Assembly (NCBI GenBank): GCA_913053665.1 | Contig: CAJXGR010000036.1 | Span: forward strand, 1 to 15,540 | Length of the DNA stretch: 15,540 bases | Direction of reading: 5' to 3' | Source of the DNA: an uncultured Spirochaetia bacterium | GTDB lineage: Bacteria; Spirochaetota; UBA6919 | In this document: positions 5,257 to 12,340 of the stretch, in pieces | Layout: each line of letters opens with the position of its first letter | Position numbering within the stretch: the first letter of the stretch is position 1 | Notes under the pieces: model-generated | The model's database searches: none | Told to the model about the DNA's origin: nothing | The model's input: only the letters and a program-made list of their open reading frames with translations | Program-made: the position numbers and the translations under genes

Positions 5257-6246
5257 TTAAAGGTATGTGAAAAGCTGTTCAATACCCTGGTTTTTATAGA
5301 TCGTCTCAAGCTTTTCCAGGGCTAATGGGTATTCTTCCTGGTTTCTAATATGGAAATCGATATGAAAGCCTTCTCCTTCCATGTTTTTGGCTACATTAAT
5401 TTTCCAGCGTGGCGGGAGTTTAAATGTCCTGATAACCTTTTGCACCTGTTCCAAGTGCTCTTTATATGCTGGATAGCGTAAAGTGTACAAATCATTGATG
5501 AAGTTCTTTTCCAGGATATTGTGTTTTGTTTCTGAAGAAAGGTAAGCAACAAATATATCATTATTTAGTATATTCTCTACACTCTTTTGATCTCTCTTGC
5601 AAAGAAAATTAAGGGACTCTATAAAGAACTTCAGGCGGTTCACACCCAGTTTAAGCTTTTTGATCCATGAATACAGGATAGCTTGATCCCCTAAAGAATA
5701 TTGGGATAGGTCATAAGATAGATTGAGAGGGGTGTTCTCTCGTATGATATGATTTTTCATCTCATGGGATAAGTCATTGAGCTTCATAAGAAGTTTAAAC
5801 CGTTTGTGACTCGGATTATCCAGTAAAAGGGGGAGATAATGGTTTATAACGACCGATTCATCCACCTGAAATGAGTGGATCAGCTTGTGGAGAATAGAAG
5901 CTTTCTCTATAAGATTTAAGGATTTATAGGTTTGAGCATAAAGAATACCTTCTGTGAGTACGTCTAAAGGAGATTGGGATTTTATAATAAACCCTTCTAT
6001 ACAGGTCTCTCCTCTGGACGCTAAATGGCGAATACGGTTCATTCCATCGATCACCCAATAGCCTGAGGGTTGTTTAGTCACAAGGATAGGAGGATAGGCC
6101 CATTGACCCTTGTATTCAATGACTTCTTTAGCCTGATCCAAAGGGTAACAAAAGGAGTACTTCAAGTTATCCAAATCAATGCCATCCATTGCAATTTGGG
6201 CAAAGTCTTTTCTAATCATGTCTATAGCTTGTTTAGATTCTATCAT
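5257..6246 (-). CDS. ParB/sulfiredoxin-fold domain protein with helical C-terminus
   Basis: The N-terminal region holds a ParB/Srx-like fold: PPILVTKQPSGYWVIDGMNRIRHLASRGE (about residues 52-80) fits 'P-I-V....G.y.iiDG.hR..a'. The ParB arginine box is reduced to GMNR, so CTP use is doubtful. NLIEKASILHKLIHSFQVDE resembles the helix that follows in ParB. The remaining ~200 residues are helical and unrecognised, and I cannot see a clear helix-turn-helix. Product is 329 residues from the ATG at 6246; TTG at 6282 is also in frame. Neither start has a good ribosome site, so the start is uncertain. It heads a two-gene unit with the YpjD-like gene and is divergent from the gene at 6424. Confidence 0.65.
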   Translation of the reverse strand: MIESKQAIDMIRKDFAQIAMDGIDLDNLKYSFCYPLDQAKEVIEYKGQWAYPPILVTKQPSGYWVIDGMNRIRHLASRGETCIEGFIIKSQSPLDVLTEGILYAQTYKSLNLIEKASILHKLIHSFQVDESVVINHYLPLLLDNPSHKRFKLLMKLNDLSHEMKNHIIRENTPLNLSYDLSQYSLGDQAILYSWIKKLKLGVNRLKFFIESLNFLCKRDQKSVENILNNDIFVAYLSSETKHNILEKNFINDLYTLRYPAYKEHLEQVQKVIRTFKLPPRWKINVAKNMEGEGFHIDFHIRNQEEYPLALEKLETIYKNQGIEQLFTYL

Positions 6247-6423
6247 TAATGACTGAAATATAATAAAGAAATAGTGAATCAAGTTAATTTATTTCAGGAT
6301 GATATTGACTTTTTGAGTGTTCTTGATATTTTTAAATCACATCATCTTAATTTAGCGTATTTACCGATTTATATGTTTGTCACGCATTATATTTAGTCAT
6401 CCCAAGCATTTTGGAGATAAAGA

Positions 6424-7392
6424 ATGAAATACAAGATTCTCATGGTCGTTGTGTTCACCTTATTTACAGTGATTCCCTTTTCAGCCTATGGGGCTAAGAT
6501 CAAGTATTTTAAAGGCCGTGTTTGGAACAATAATACATACCGATGGAAATATATAAAGCCAACCTCAGCAAGAAAAGCCAGAAGATTAAAGGTCTATTAT
6601 GCCGTTCAGTACGGAGACAATAACCGTATCAAGAAAGTGACCTATCCCATTCCTTCTTGGGCGAATCGCCGTGGTAGAGGGAAATCCGTCGAGTATTACA
6701 ATAGCCTTCAAAAGGTTAAATTACGAGAGAATTATTTAGGTAAAAAGAAATTAGGGTATTATAAGTTCACATATGACTCTAAAGGTAAGCCTAACCGAGA
6801 AGATTATTATATTGAAAGAAGTTATCGCGATAAAGATGGGAATAAGAAAACTCAAAAAAGAATTAAGTTTACTTTTAGGTATTATTATAAAGGCAAGCAT
6901 TTATCGAAAATAGCTTGTTATACAGGAAAATTAGAAAAGTATCAACCCGTTGGTATTTGGCTTTATTTTAATCCTAAAGGGCAGATTATTAAAAAAGAAA
7001 AGTATGTCTTAGACAGAGACGAAGGGAAGGGAAAACTTCAAATAACGAAACGACTGGGTTACTACGCAAATGGGCAGATTAAAACCTTACAATCCTTTGT
7101 GGACAAGAAAGCTTTTGGCAACTGGTTATTTTATAACAGTCAGGGTAAGCTGATCCGAAAGGATGAGTTTGTAGATGGCCTACTGCTTAGGCGATATAAA
7201 TACTTCTACCACTCGTCTGGAGATTTGGACAAAGCCAAACTCTATGAATATGATCAACTTGTAGAAGTTCATCACTACAATTCAAAGGGCCGGGTGTTTA
7301 AAGCCGATTTATATAGAAACAAGAAACTCAGTGAAACGATCCTCTATGACAGCAAGGGTCGGATAAAAGAACGGAAATCCCACGGTTCATAG
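6424..7392 (+). CDS. Secreted Lys/Tyr-rich protein with YwqK/MORN-type repeats
   Basis: A 322-residue exported protein. The signal peptide is MKYK plus a hydrophobic core to residue 20, with a likely cut after SAYG (23). From about residue 110 the chain repeats a 'G-x-W-x-Y/F-x-N-x-x-G-x-I/L-x-K-x' pattern: VGIWLYFNPKGQIIKKEKY, LGYYANGQIKTLQSF, FGNWLFYNSQGKLIRKDEF, HHYNSKGRVFKADLY, ILYDSKGRIKERK. This is the MORN_2/YwqK-type beta repeat, found in secreted and envelope proteins and in the YwqK antitoxin, with no enzymatic meaning by itself. The protein is strongly basic and Tyr-rich. GGAG 7 bases before the ATG supports the start. The next gene follows after 12 bases, so the two are likely co-expressed at the envelope. 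Confidence 0.75.
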   Translation: MKYKILMVVVFTLFTVIPFSAYGAKIKYFKGRVWNNNTYRWKYIKPTSARKARRLKVYYAVQYGDNNRIKKVTYPIPSWANRRGRGKSVEYYNSLQKVKLRENYLGKKKLGYYKFTYDSKGKPNREDYYIERSYRDKDGNKKTQKRIKFTFRYYYKGKHLSKIACYTGKLEKYQPVGIWLYFNPKGQIIKKEKYVLDRDEGKGKLQITKRLGYYANGQIKTLQSFVDKKAFGNWLFYNSQGKLIRKDEFVDGLLLRRYKYFYHSSGDLDKAKLYEYDQLVEVHHYNSKGRVFKADLYRNKKLSETILYDSKGRIKERKSHGS

Positions 7393-7404
7393 AGTGGAGC
7401 AGGT

Positions 7405-7974
7405 ATGGCCAAGTATTTAATCATTGCTATCTTGATGATTTCATTCTCCCAATGTTCCATACAGACGATCTTAAGCGAAGAGTCGAACTTTTCTGAGAAT
7501 GAACGACCCAAGAGGGATGAAGGGATTGCCGTCTTTCACTTTGTCAGCGGGAATAAAGCCCCCTTGCCCCGTGAATTGTACTTTCATGCCAAAGGAAAAT
7601 CATCAAACCCTAAGCATTTCGCCCTAGCCGCCTGGATCAACAGTCGGGAGACCAGCCGATATATCTTCTTAAAAAAAGGTATTTATACATTTAAAGACTT
7701 TTATTATAAGTTTAAAGGGATCTCTTCAGGTTACAGCTTTCCGGAGAATGAGTTTAAAATCATCCCAAACCAGGTGAATTATGTGGGTGATATTATATTC
7801 TATTACCATAGACGAGACGCTAAAGTAGCCATTAAAGACGATATGAACAGGACTATGCTAGACTTTTACAAGAAATATCCTGAAGTAAGCATTCAATACC
7901 CCCTCCTGAAGAGCCTTCTTAAGATGAAGAATCGGGTGAATCCTGATGAGTCTGACTGGAATGGGAATCGGTAA
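7405..7974 (+). CDS. Probable lipoprotein, function unknown
   Basis: A 189-residue protein starting MAKYLIIAILMISFSQC. The hydrophobic segment ends at Cys17 with FSQC, a relaxed lipobox of the kind tolerated in spirochaetes, so lipidation is plausible but not certain. The mature part has two blocks: GIAVFHFVSGNKAPLPRELYF, and a segment running FLKKGIYTFKDF to NQVNYVGDIIFYY (about 90-135). The second follows the 'pG-Y-l....F.v.pG.vnYiGdi' pattern common in small surface lipoproteins with a carboxypeptidase-regulatory-like or DUF2846-like fold; that comparison is my inference. The start is supported by GGAGCAGG directly upstream. It follows the MORN-repeat gene by 12 bases and probably shares its transcript. 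Confidence 0.7.
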   Translation: MAKYLIIAILMISFSQCSIQTILSEESNFSENERPKRDEGIAVFHFVSGNKAPLPRELYFHAKGKSSNPKHFALAAWINSRETSRYIFLKKGIYTFKDFYYKFKGISSGYSFPENEFKIIPNQVNYVGDIIFYYHRRDAKVAIKDDMNRTMLDFYKKYPEVSIQYPLLKSLLKMKNRVNPDESDWNGNR

Positions 7975-8253
7975 AACGAAATGGTCAGGCGGTAGCGGAT
8001 GTGGTGATATGGTCGTCCTTTAATAGGTGATATTGCCGAAATGTCAAGAAAATGGACTCTCTTCCAGCAACCCATCAAGAACTTTGGAGTCAGCGATTGC
8101 AAGTGTTACACCCACTTTTTCTATTCAAATATGCGTAAAATACTTCATCAAAGAGACTTCTCTACCCTCTCCTTTAAAAACTTTATCCATCAAGATAAAA
8201 TAACTAAAGGGATTAATAAATGTGCCGACAGGGTGTTATAAACCCCTTCCCGA
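7975..8253. other. Intergenic region before the ATP-grasp/FMN fusion gene
   Basis: I see no convincing gene here. A 66-codon open frame at 8041-8241 lacks a ribosome site and contains the proposed promoter of the next gene. The left part has an 8-bp direct repeat GGTGATAT (8003-8010 and 8026-8033); the right part is AT-rich. No clear terminator hairpin with a T-run is visible. Confidence 0.5.
8173..8201 (+). promoter_or_regulatory. Possible sigma70-type promoter of the fusion gene
   Basis: TTTAAA (8173-8178) and TAAAAT (8196-8201) are spaced 17 bases apart, matching 9 of 12 consensus positions. Initiation near 8208 leaves a leader of 45-75 bases, depending on the start codon used. Confidence 0.4.
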
Positions 8254-10512
8254 TTGGATAGATTGGTGGAACAACATATCATGATAATTGGAGGAGGCAT
8301 CCTCCAGATCCCAGCCATTCAGACAGCCAAAGAAATGGGTCTTACAACTATTGTGACCGACTACAATAAAGAAGCCTACGGTCTAAAGCTGGCTGATTTC
8401 CCTATCGTTATGAGTACCAAAGACATAGAAGGCTCTGTAAGAGTGGCTAGGGCTTTTAATGATCAGATCAAAATAAACGGTGTCTTTACAGTGGGTACGG
8501 ACGCTTCGATGACTGTTGCCGCCGTGGCCGCCGCATTAAACCTTCCCGGGATTAAGTTCGACAACGCCTTGGCCGCTACCAATAAGCTGAAAATGCGTCA
8601 GAGATTTAAATCTATGGCTGTCCCATCCCCAGAGTTCTTTGGATGCTGGACATTGGATGAAGCCATTAATGCTTTCCACCAGTTGAAGCCTCCTGTAGTC
8701 ATTAAACCCACCACCAATATGGGGGCACGAGGTGTCAAGAGGGTCGATCAGTTAGAAGACCTTGAGATTGCTTTTCAATCAGCTAAAAAGAACTCGCCAA
8801 GTGGTGAAATCATCATTGAAGAGTATATGCCTGGCGATGAACTTAGCATTGACGCTCTCATATTTAATAATAAGATCTATATTGCTGGCATTGCCGATAG
8901 AATCATTCAATACGAACCCTACTTTGTTGAAACCGGTCATATCCTCCCATCCAATCAACCCCGTGAAATCATCCATGAAGCAATAACCGTTATGAAACAG
9001 GGCATACGAGCCTTAGACATTGAAATGGGCTCTGCTAAAGGAGATATTAAAATCACCGAAAAGGGCGTTAAGATTATAGAGCTAGCCGCCCGTCTCTCAG
9101 GGGGATTCATGTCTGCCTACACCTACCCCTACGCTACAGGAGTGAATCTCATCAAGAACGCTATACTCATCGCTCTGGGCGAGGAGCCGGAAGACTTAAG
9201 CCCAAAATACCAGCGTGTCTCTATAGAGCAAGGATTGATCCCTAAAAGCGGTATCATCAAGGCCATCACGGGTGTGGAAGAAGCTGAAGGTGTAAACGGC
9301 GTTAAGCACATCTTTTTAAACGTTCAAGAGGGCGATGTGGTTAAGGACCCCACCAATAACATTGAAAAAAGCGGTCATGTCATTGTGGTAGGCGATACAC
9401 GAGAAGAAGCCCTTCGTATCATGAATGAAGCGGTCGAAAAGATCAAGATTGATACCGCCAAAGAAGGTAAAATTACTTTTAATGAGATTCGGACGACTGC
9501 CCTCAAAAAGTTCAATAAAACATGCTTTGTCTGTAAGATTTGCGATGGAAAGGAGTGTAGAGGTCAGGTACCTGGTATGGGCGGGATTGGGACAGCCGGA
9601 ACGTTCTTTAATAACCTCAAAGCCTTACAGAGATACCAACTGATAACCAGCTACCTTCATGATGTCAAGGATCCTCAAATGAGAACCCGCTTGTTCGGGG
9701 CTAACATAAGCTTCCCGGTACTTGTGTCGCCTGTAACAGGTACTGAAACTAATATGGGTGGGGGGATGACTGAAATAGACTTTGTCAGAGGGATGATGAA
9801 TGGAGCTCAATTAGCAGGGACTCTCTCCATGGCTGGTGATGGGGCATCCCCTGAAAAATACCTTGATGGAGTCAAGGCTATTAAAGAAGTCGGGGGGCGG
9901 GGTATTTCCATTTTTAAGCCCAGAGTAGATCAGAACGAAATCATCAAAAGAATCCGAGCCGCTGAAGAAGCGGGTGCTCTGGCCGTCGGCATTGACGTAG
10001 ACGCAGGTATCTTTACTACAATGGCCTTAAAGGGTCAGGCTGTTGAAACCAAGAGTATAGGGAAGTTACAAGAATTGGTTCGCTCAACCCACCTTCCTTT
10101 CATCCTAAAAGGCATCATGACCAAAACAGATGCCCTAAGAGCCATGGATACAGGTGCTCGGGCGATTATCGTGTCAAATCATGGGGGCCGTGTGATGGAC
10201 TCTATGCCTGGTACAGCGGATGTTCTCCCTGAAATCGTGGATGCGATACGCCGTGAGATGGTTGTGATGGTAGATGGGGGCTTTAGAACTGGATTAGATG
10301 TCCTTAAAGGGCTTGCTCTTGGGGCTGACTTTGTATGTATCGGACGACCTGTTGCCATTGGGGCTTATGGAGGCAGAGAAAGAGGTGTCAAATATGTCCT
10401 GGATCAGTATAAGGAAGAATTACGAAAAGCAATGATTCTATCCGGTCTAAGCTCCCTGCAAGACTGTCATCCGGGTGTCCTTAAAATGACTCCAAACTAC
10501 GTTAAATGGTAA
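8254..10512 (+). CDS. Fusion of ATP-grasp ligase and FMN-dependent alpha-hydroxy-acid oxidase domains
   Basis: Residues 1-400 are an ATP-grasp enzyme of the carboxylate-amine ligase group: dinucleotide-type loop GGGILQIPA (13-21), lysine in VVIKP (148-152), IIEEYMPG (187-194), metal-binding IELAARLSGG (275-284), and a C-terminal lobe with SGHVIVVGDTREEAL (373-387). Residues 424-752 are an FMN TIM barrel of the lactate/glycolate oxidase family: LKG with Lys619, SNHGGR (641-646) with catalytic His643/Arg646, DGG (674-676) and GRP (697-699) for FMN phosphate. The join carries Cys424, Cys427, Cys430 and Cys435, as in stand-alone clostridial 'alpha-hydroxy-acid oxidizing' proteins; classical lactate oxidases lack this motif. 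The substrate is unknown. The start is uncertain: TTG 8254, GTG 8266, or ATG 8281 with GGTGGA 10 bases upstream. It is flanked by non-coding gaps, so probably a single-gene unit. Confidence 0.85.
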   Translation: MDRLVEQHIMIIGGGILQIPAIQTAKEMGLTTIVTDYNKEAYGLKLADFPIVMSTKDIEGSVRVARAFNDQIKINGVFTVGTDASMTVAAVAAALNLPGIKFDNALAATNKLKMRQRFKSMAVPSPEFFGCWTLDEAINAFHQLKPPVVIKPTTNMGARGVKRVDQLEDLEIAFQSAKKNSPSGEIIIEEYMPGDELSIDALIFNNKIYIAGIADRIIQYEPYFVETGHILPSNQPREIIHEAITVMKQGIRALDIEMGSAKGDIKITEKGVKIIELAARLSGGFMSAYTYPYATGVNLIKNAILIALGEEPEDLSPKYQRVSIEQGLIPKSGIIKAITGVEEAEGVNGVKHIFLNVQEGDVVKDPTNNIEKSGHVIVVGDTREEALRIMNEAVEKIKIDTAKEGKITFNEIRTTALKKFNKTCFVCKICDGKECRGQVPGMGGIGTAGTFFNNLKALQRYQLITSYLHDVKDPQMRTRLFGANISFPVLVSPVTGTETNMGGGMTEIDFVRGMMNGAQLAGTLSMAGDGASPEKYLDGVKAIKEVGGRGISIFKPRVDQNEIIKRIRAAEEAGALAVGIDVDAGIFTTMALKGQAVETKSIGKLQELVRSTHLPFILKGIMTKTDALRAMDTGARAIIVSNHGGRVMDSMPGTADVLPEIVDAIRREMVVMVDGGFRTGLDVLKGLALGADFVCIGRPVAIGAYGGRERGVKYVLDQYKEELRKAMILSGLSSLQDCHPGVLKMTPNYVKW

Positions 10513-10532
10513 CCATTACATATTTATGCATC

Positions 10533-10596
10533 AGAAAAAAGACTTTTGCCAAAAACTTATTCTTTAAGAACTGTCTGAGAGAGATGTCTTTTTTCT
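10533..10596. repeat. 11-bp inverted repeat flanking the fusion/ParB-like intergenic gap
   Basis: AGAAAAAAGAC (10533-10543) and GTCTTTTTTCT (10586-10596) are perfect inverted copies separated by 42 bases. The right arm directly abuts the -35 box of the next promoter. The loop is long for an intrinsic terminator; a regulator-binding or weak terminator role is possible. Confidence 0.45.
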
Positions 10597-10624
10597 TGAC
10601 TTTTCATCGAGTTCATGTTATATC
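10596..10624 (+). promoter_or_regulatory. Sigma70-type promoter of the ParB-like/glgC/trpS cluster
   Basis: TTGACT (10596-10601) and TATATC (10619-10624) are spaced 17 bases apart. Initiation near 10631 leaves a leader of about 30 bases before the ATG at 10661. Confidence 0.55.
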
Positions 10625-10660
10625 TTAAATAATAATGATTTCAAAACAAGTTAGACTGGA

Positions 10661-11092
10661 ATGAAAATAACAATTGGTGATATTAAATTGGGTAAACGTA
10701 TTCGGGAAGATTTGGGAGATTTATCCTCTCTTCAAGACTCCATCAACGCATTAGGTTTGTTTAACCCTGTTACTATCAATCAGAATTATGAGCTTCTGGC
10801 CGGTGCAAGGCGATTAACAGCTTGTAAAAACCTGGGTTGGAAAGAAATCGACGTAAATATTATTGCCACAAGCGGTGATCTTGCGAAACTGGAAATCGAA
10901 AGCCAAGAAAACTTTATGAGGAAAGAGTTCACTGAACACGAAATTGAAAAAATCATAGAACGCAAAAGAAGATTGGCCAAAAAAGGCTTTTTTTATCTGC
11001 TTACCCAGTTTTTTAAACATCTTTTCTCAATTATCTCCTCCTTTTTTATTAAATTATTGGGTAAGAAACAACTTCCTCCCCTGGATCAGTAA
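10661..11092 (+). CDS. Minimal ParB N-domain protein with C-terminal hydrophobic (membrane) tail
   Basis: A 143-residue protein. Residues 1-95 follow the ParB/Noc N-terminal domain: IGDIKLGKRIRED, SSLQDSINALGLFNPVTI (22-39), the arginine box GARR (48-51) in LLAGARRLTACKNLGW, and ENFMRKEFTEHE (83-94), matching the 'ENxxRxxLxxxE' motif that completes the CTP site in ParB. It lacks the helix-turn-helix and dimerisation domains. Instead a basic helix (KIIERKRRLAKK) leads into residues 109-134, a Phe-rich hydrophobic stretch (GFFYLLTQFFKHLFSIISSF), ending LLGKKQLPPLDQ. The tail is a probable membrane anchor or amphipathic membrane-binding helix. No parA is adjacent, so classical partitioning is unlikely. 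It has its own promoter but a poor ribosome site, and precedes the GlgC-family gene by 33 bases. Confidence 0.75.
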   Translation: MKITIGDIKLGKRIREDLGDLSSLQDSINALGLFNPVTINQNYELLAGARRLTACKNLGWKEIDVNIIATSGDLAKLEIESQENFMRKEFTEHEIEKIIERKRRLAKKGFFYLLTQFFKHLFSIISSFFIKLLGKKQLPPLDQ

Positions 11093-11125
11093 TAATTGTT
11101 TATAGACCTAATACAAGAGACGAAT

Positions 11126-12331
11126 ATGAAGGTATTGGCCATTATTTTATCGGGTGGAAAGCGTAAAGAACTGATGCCTCTTGTCGAAGACCGGAGTAAA
11201 TCGGCCGTCCCCTTCTTTGGTAAATATCGAGTGATCGACTTTATCTTGTCCAATTGCTTGAACTCTGGGATCAGACAGATCAACATTGCTGTTCAACATC
11301 GTTTTGGCTCTCTCTTAAAGCATATCCGTGATGGATGGAGTATTTATTCCAACAGTATGGGGGAATATATCGACGTCTATCCCCCTCAGCAAAGGCGGGG
11401 GGATCAGTTATATAGTGGAACCGCCGATTCAGTCTATCAAAACCTGTTCTCTATTGAGAATGAAAACCCTGACTATGTCTTAACCCTTTCAGGAGACCAT
11501 ATTTATAAGATGGATTATCGGGACTTGATTCGCTTTCATATAGAGAAAAAGGCTGACATTACCATTGGATCCGTCCCAATACCCGTCACCAAGTCCAATC
11601 TCTACGGTGTGATGACCTGTGATCAAGATAATCGAGTGAGACGCTTTGAAGAAAAGCCCGAAAAGTTCGCCCAGCACAGTGATGATACCTGTCTCGCTTC
11701 TATGGGACTTTATGTATTTAGCACCCAGGTACTTAAGGATATATTTAAAGGGTCAGAAGGCGATCAGAAGGAATATCAGGAGTTTGGACGGGATATTATA
11801 CCCAATATGGTCTCTTCGCTCCGTGTTTTTAGCTATCCTTTTATAGATGAAAACGGCCAAGGTCGTTATTGGAACTTCCTTAGAACCCTCCGTGAATATT
11901 ATCAGGGAAACATGGATATTTTAAATAACCGCTGTGAGATTAGTTTATACGACCCCAGTTGGCCCTTTCGGACTTATCAGAGCCAAAGCTCGCCTACGAG
12001 GACTTTTTCAAGGGATCGATCTGAAAACCTTATTGTGAATTCTGCCATATCCGGCGGAGGGGTTATTGAAGGCAGGGTACTCAATTCCATTTTAGGAACC
12101 AACGTCACCATAGAACCAGACGCCATTGTGGAAGACTCCATCTTGTTTGATAACGTTCACGTGCAAAGAGGAGCCAGGGTGACAAAAGCTATTATCGATA
12201 AAAGAATCACTGTTCCAAGAGATTGTGTCCTCAATAGCGACCAACATAGCGAATGGGCGGAGTACACTCTCACAGATGATATTATTGTTTTAGGAAAAAA
12301 CGCCGTTCAAGGCTCTATAAAATCTAACTAA
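11126..12331 (+). CDS. glgC: GlgC-family nucleotidyltransferase with altered active-site motifs
   Basis: A 401-residue protein of the glucose-1-phosphate adenylyltransferase family: N-terminal nucleotidyltransferase fold and C-terminal left-handed beta-helix (about 300-370). Family blocks are clear: SAVPFFGKYRVIDFILSNCLNSGI (26-49), YSGTADSVYQN (96-106), LSGDHIYKMDY (121-131, Asp124 retained) and FEEKP (174-178). Two catalytic motifs are broken. The signature GGxGTRLxPLT reads GGKRKELMPLV (10-20), losing the key Arg. The C-proximal YWRDVGT block reads YWNFLRT (248-254), replacing the second metal-binding Asp with Phe251. It may be a regulatory GlgD-type subunit or a repurposed enzyme. The ATG at 11126 is chosen over TTG at 11096 because the family starts at K-V-L-A-I-I-L. 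trpS follows after 9 bases. Confidence 0.85.
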   Translation: MKVLAIILSGGKRKELMPLVEDRSKSAVPFFGKYRVIDFILSNCLNSGIRQINIAVQHRFGSLLKHIRDGWSIYSNSMGEYIDVYPPQQRRGDQLYSGTADSVYQNLFSIENENPDYVLTLSGDHIYKMDYRDLIRFHIEKKADITIGSVPIPVTKSNLYGVMTCDQDNRVRRFEEKPEKFAQHSDDTCLASMGLYVFSTQVLKDIFKGSEGDQKEYQEFGRDIIPNMVSSLRVFSYPFIDENGQGRYWNFLRTLREYYQGNMDILNNRCEISLYDPSWPFRTYQSQSSPTRTFSRDRSENLIVNSAISGGGVIEGRVLNSILGTNVTIEPDAIVEDSILFDNVHVQRGARVTKAIIDKRITVPRDCVLNSDQHSEWAEYTLTDDIIVLGKNAVQGSIKSN

Positions 12332-12340
12332 AAGAAAACT

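Noticed and set aside
5241..5309. Earlier ATG (5309) for the YpjD-like protein
   Set aside because: It would overlap the upstream gene by 53 bases and adds residues absent from the family.
8041..8241. 66-codon plus-strand open frame between the lipoprotein and fusion genes
   Set aside because: It has no ribosome site, no recognisable protein pattern, and overlaps the best promoter candidate for the next gene.
10533..10596. Inverted repeat as a rho-independent terminator of the fusion gene
   Set aside because: The stem is AT-rich with a 42-base loop, unlike a compact GC stem with a T-tail.
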